From an uncultured Lentisphaeria bacterium (GTDB lineage: Bacteria; Verrucomicrobiota; Lentisphaeria; Victivallales; Victivallaceae): a stretch of 7,076 bases of DNA. Positions 6,367-7,076 of the stretch are shown piece after piece. The stretch lies in the NCBI GenBank assembly GCA_903821255.1, contig CAIJKT010000314.1, positions 1-7,076 of the forward strand, given 5' to 3'. Made by a program: the position numbers and the translations under genes. The first letter of the stretch is position 1. Every line of letters starts with the position of its first letter. Below the pieces are notes generated by a model, which searched no databases, was not told where the DNA came from, and saw only the letters and a list, made by a program, of their open reading frames with translations.

Positions 6367-6774
6367 ATGAAAAAAATATTAAGCGCTTTAATATCGCTGG
6401 CGGTTATCGCCGGAGCCAGTAATGTTTATGCTAAATTGAGTTTTTCCGGCACTGGCAGTTCGCTTAGCACTTCCTCGAAGGTGGAAGATGTCGAGAAAGA
6501 GAGCAAAACTAAGCAGGCGAGTACTTTAAAAAAGCAGGCGGATGAATATGATAAGAAAGCCGCGGATGCTGAAAAAGCCGGGAATAAAGATCTTGCTGAA
6601 CTCTGCAAAAAATGTTCGGAATGCTACAGGACAATTGCGGCCGCCACTGAAAGCACCGACAAAGCTTCGAGTATAACTGCGAGCAAAGCCAAAAAAGATT
6701 TAAGTGATCTGGAAAAACAGATTAGAGATATGGAAGCAGGCGCAAATAAGCCGGCTCCTGCCAAGAAAAAATAG
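6367..6774 (+). CDS. Small secreted lysine/alanine-rich protein, probably coiled coil
   Basis: This 135-residue protein begins with a clear signal peptide (MKKILSALISLAVIAGASNVYA), likely cut after residue 22, so it should be periplasmic or exported. The mature part starts with a short Ser/Gly/Thr-rich stretch (KLSFSGTGSSLSTSSK). About residues 41-125 are rich in Lys, Ala, Glu and Asp with heptad-like spacing, suggesting long amphipathic helices. Cys81 and Cys84 (CKKCSEC, with Cys87) form a close cysteine cluster. The tail is Pro/Ala/Lys-rich (NKPAPAKKK). A purine-rich AGAGAG lies just upstream of the ATG as a weak ribosome site. It has its own promoter and terminator and looks monocistronic. 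I do not recognise the family; a structural or wall/membrane-associated role is only a guess. Confidence 0.85.
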   Translation: MKKILSALISLAVIAGASNVYAKLSFSGTGSSLSTSSKVEDVEKESKTKQASTLKKQADEYDKKAADAEKAGNKDLAELCKKCSECYRTIAAATESTDKASSITASKAKKDLSDLEKQIRDMEAGANKPAPAKKK

Positions 6775-6803
6775 ACGAGTATTTTTTGGGGCAATAGTTG
6801 CGC

Positions 6804-6850
6804 AATCCGGAATTGAATACTGTAAGTTCATTCCGGATTTTGTTTTATTT
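6804..6850 (+). terminator. Rho-independent terminator after the small secreted protein gene
   Basis: AATCCGGAA (6804-6812) pairs perfectly with TTCCGGATT (6831-6839), and GAA/TTC extends the stem across a small internal loop. The stem is followed by TTGTTTTATTT. It lies 30 bases after the stop codon. Confidence 0.9.
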
Positions 6851-6907
6851 TGTTTTATTTATAAAAAAGATTATTTCTTTCTTGCAGTTTTGCTAAAAAA
6901 AGATTAT
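6838..6907. repeat. Short direct repeats in AT-rich intergenic DNA
   Basis: TGTTTTATTT occurs twice in tandem (6841-6850, 6851-6860). AAAAAAGATTAT occurs at 6863-6874 and again at 6896-6907 within a run of seven A. They suggest slippage or local duplication behind the terminator; no function is evident. Confidence 0.6.
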
Positions 6908-6942
6908 CTTAAACGCTCATTCTATTTTATTATAGAAGAATT

Positions 6943-7015
6943 TGCCGTTTCTATTTTCGCAGAAGCGGCATTACAACACTTGAACAAAAAGAAGCCTTCC
7001 CGACGGAAATGCCGC
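6943..7015. promoter_or_regulatory. Hairpin and alternating TGCCG arms in front of the right-hand regulator
   Basis: TGCCGTTTCT (6943-6952) pairs with AGAAGCGGCA (6961-6970) in a 10-bp stem with one G-T pair and an 8-base loop. The second arm can instead pair downstream: GCGGCATT (6965-6972) is the exact inverse of AATGCCGC (7008-7015). No T-run follows the first stem, so it is not a simple terminator. It may be a set of regulator half-sites or a switchable leader for the gene starting at 7049. Confidence 0.45.
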
Positions 7016-7048
7016 GGAAAAGGTTTCGCAAAAAGAAGGAAGCTGTCT

Positions 7049-7076
7049 ATGTCGAAGGTCACAATTAATGATCTGC
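7049..7076 (+). CDS. Start of a probable LacI-family regulator (partial)
   Basis: Only nine codons lie in the window, reading MSKVTINDL. AAGGAAG at 7036-7042 is a good ribosome site 6 bases before the ATG. The sequence V-T-I-x-D-L is how the first recognition helix of LacI-family proteins usually begins, so that family is the best guess; too little is present for certainty. Confidence 0.5.

Overview
The window looks like a piece of a Lentisphaerota (Victivallis-type) or closely related PVC-superphylum genome. This is inferred from gene content: a prepilin-like protein with a [17 protein letters not shown]-terminus and a C-terminal H-x9-DG motif, a LacI-family regulator directly in front of it, and a very large secreted multidomain glycosidase-like protein next door. 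Many such regulator / pseudopilin / glycosidase loci are known from that group. No sequence search was possible, so the taxonomy is an informed guess.

Left half (1-3865, minus strand). A single open frame runs from an ATG at 3707 off the left edge: 1235 codons with no stop. It encodes a signal peptide, a LamG-like (concanavalin-fold) domain, a CBM9/DOMON-like carbohydrate-binding domain, beta-sandwich linker domains and a TIM-barrel region resembling the GH123-like / DUF6067 family. It has its own ribosome binding site and a leader of about 90-130 bases with inverted repeats and a candidate promoter. A rho-independent terminator at 3838-3865 separates it from the upstream genes.

Middle (3868-5629, minus strand). 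A LacI-family repressor gene (5542-4502) and a pseudopilin gene (4500-3868) form a tight two-gene operon with one base between stop and start. The operon has a consensus promoter (TTGACA, 17 bases, TATAAT) followed at the predicted transcription start by a perfect 14-bp palindrome, CCCAACCGGTTGGG. That is what an autoregulatory LacI-family operator looks like.

Right part (5630-7076, plus strand). This is AT-rich and sparsely coding. It holds an unrecognised and doubtful ORF (5945-6337) preceded by an 18-bp palindrome. Next is a small secreted, lysine/alanine-rich, probably coiled-coil protein (6367-6774) with a good candidate promoter and a strong terminator. A repeat- and hairpin-rich intergenic region (6842-7048) leads into the first nine codons of another probable LacI-family regulator (MSKVTINDL, from 7049).

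Working model (inference): the repressor senses a sugar released from a complex glycan, controls its own operon with the pseudopilin, and possibly controls the neighbouring secreted glycosidase-like protein. The main novelty candidates are the unassigned activity of the large enzyme, the pseudopilin's place in a sugar-regulated operon, and several unexplained perfect palindromes, including a 27-bp one inside the enzyme's coding sequence. I found no CRISPR array, tRNA, rRNA, insertion sequence or phage gene.
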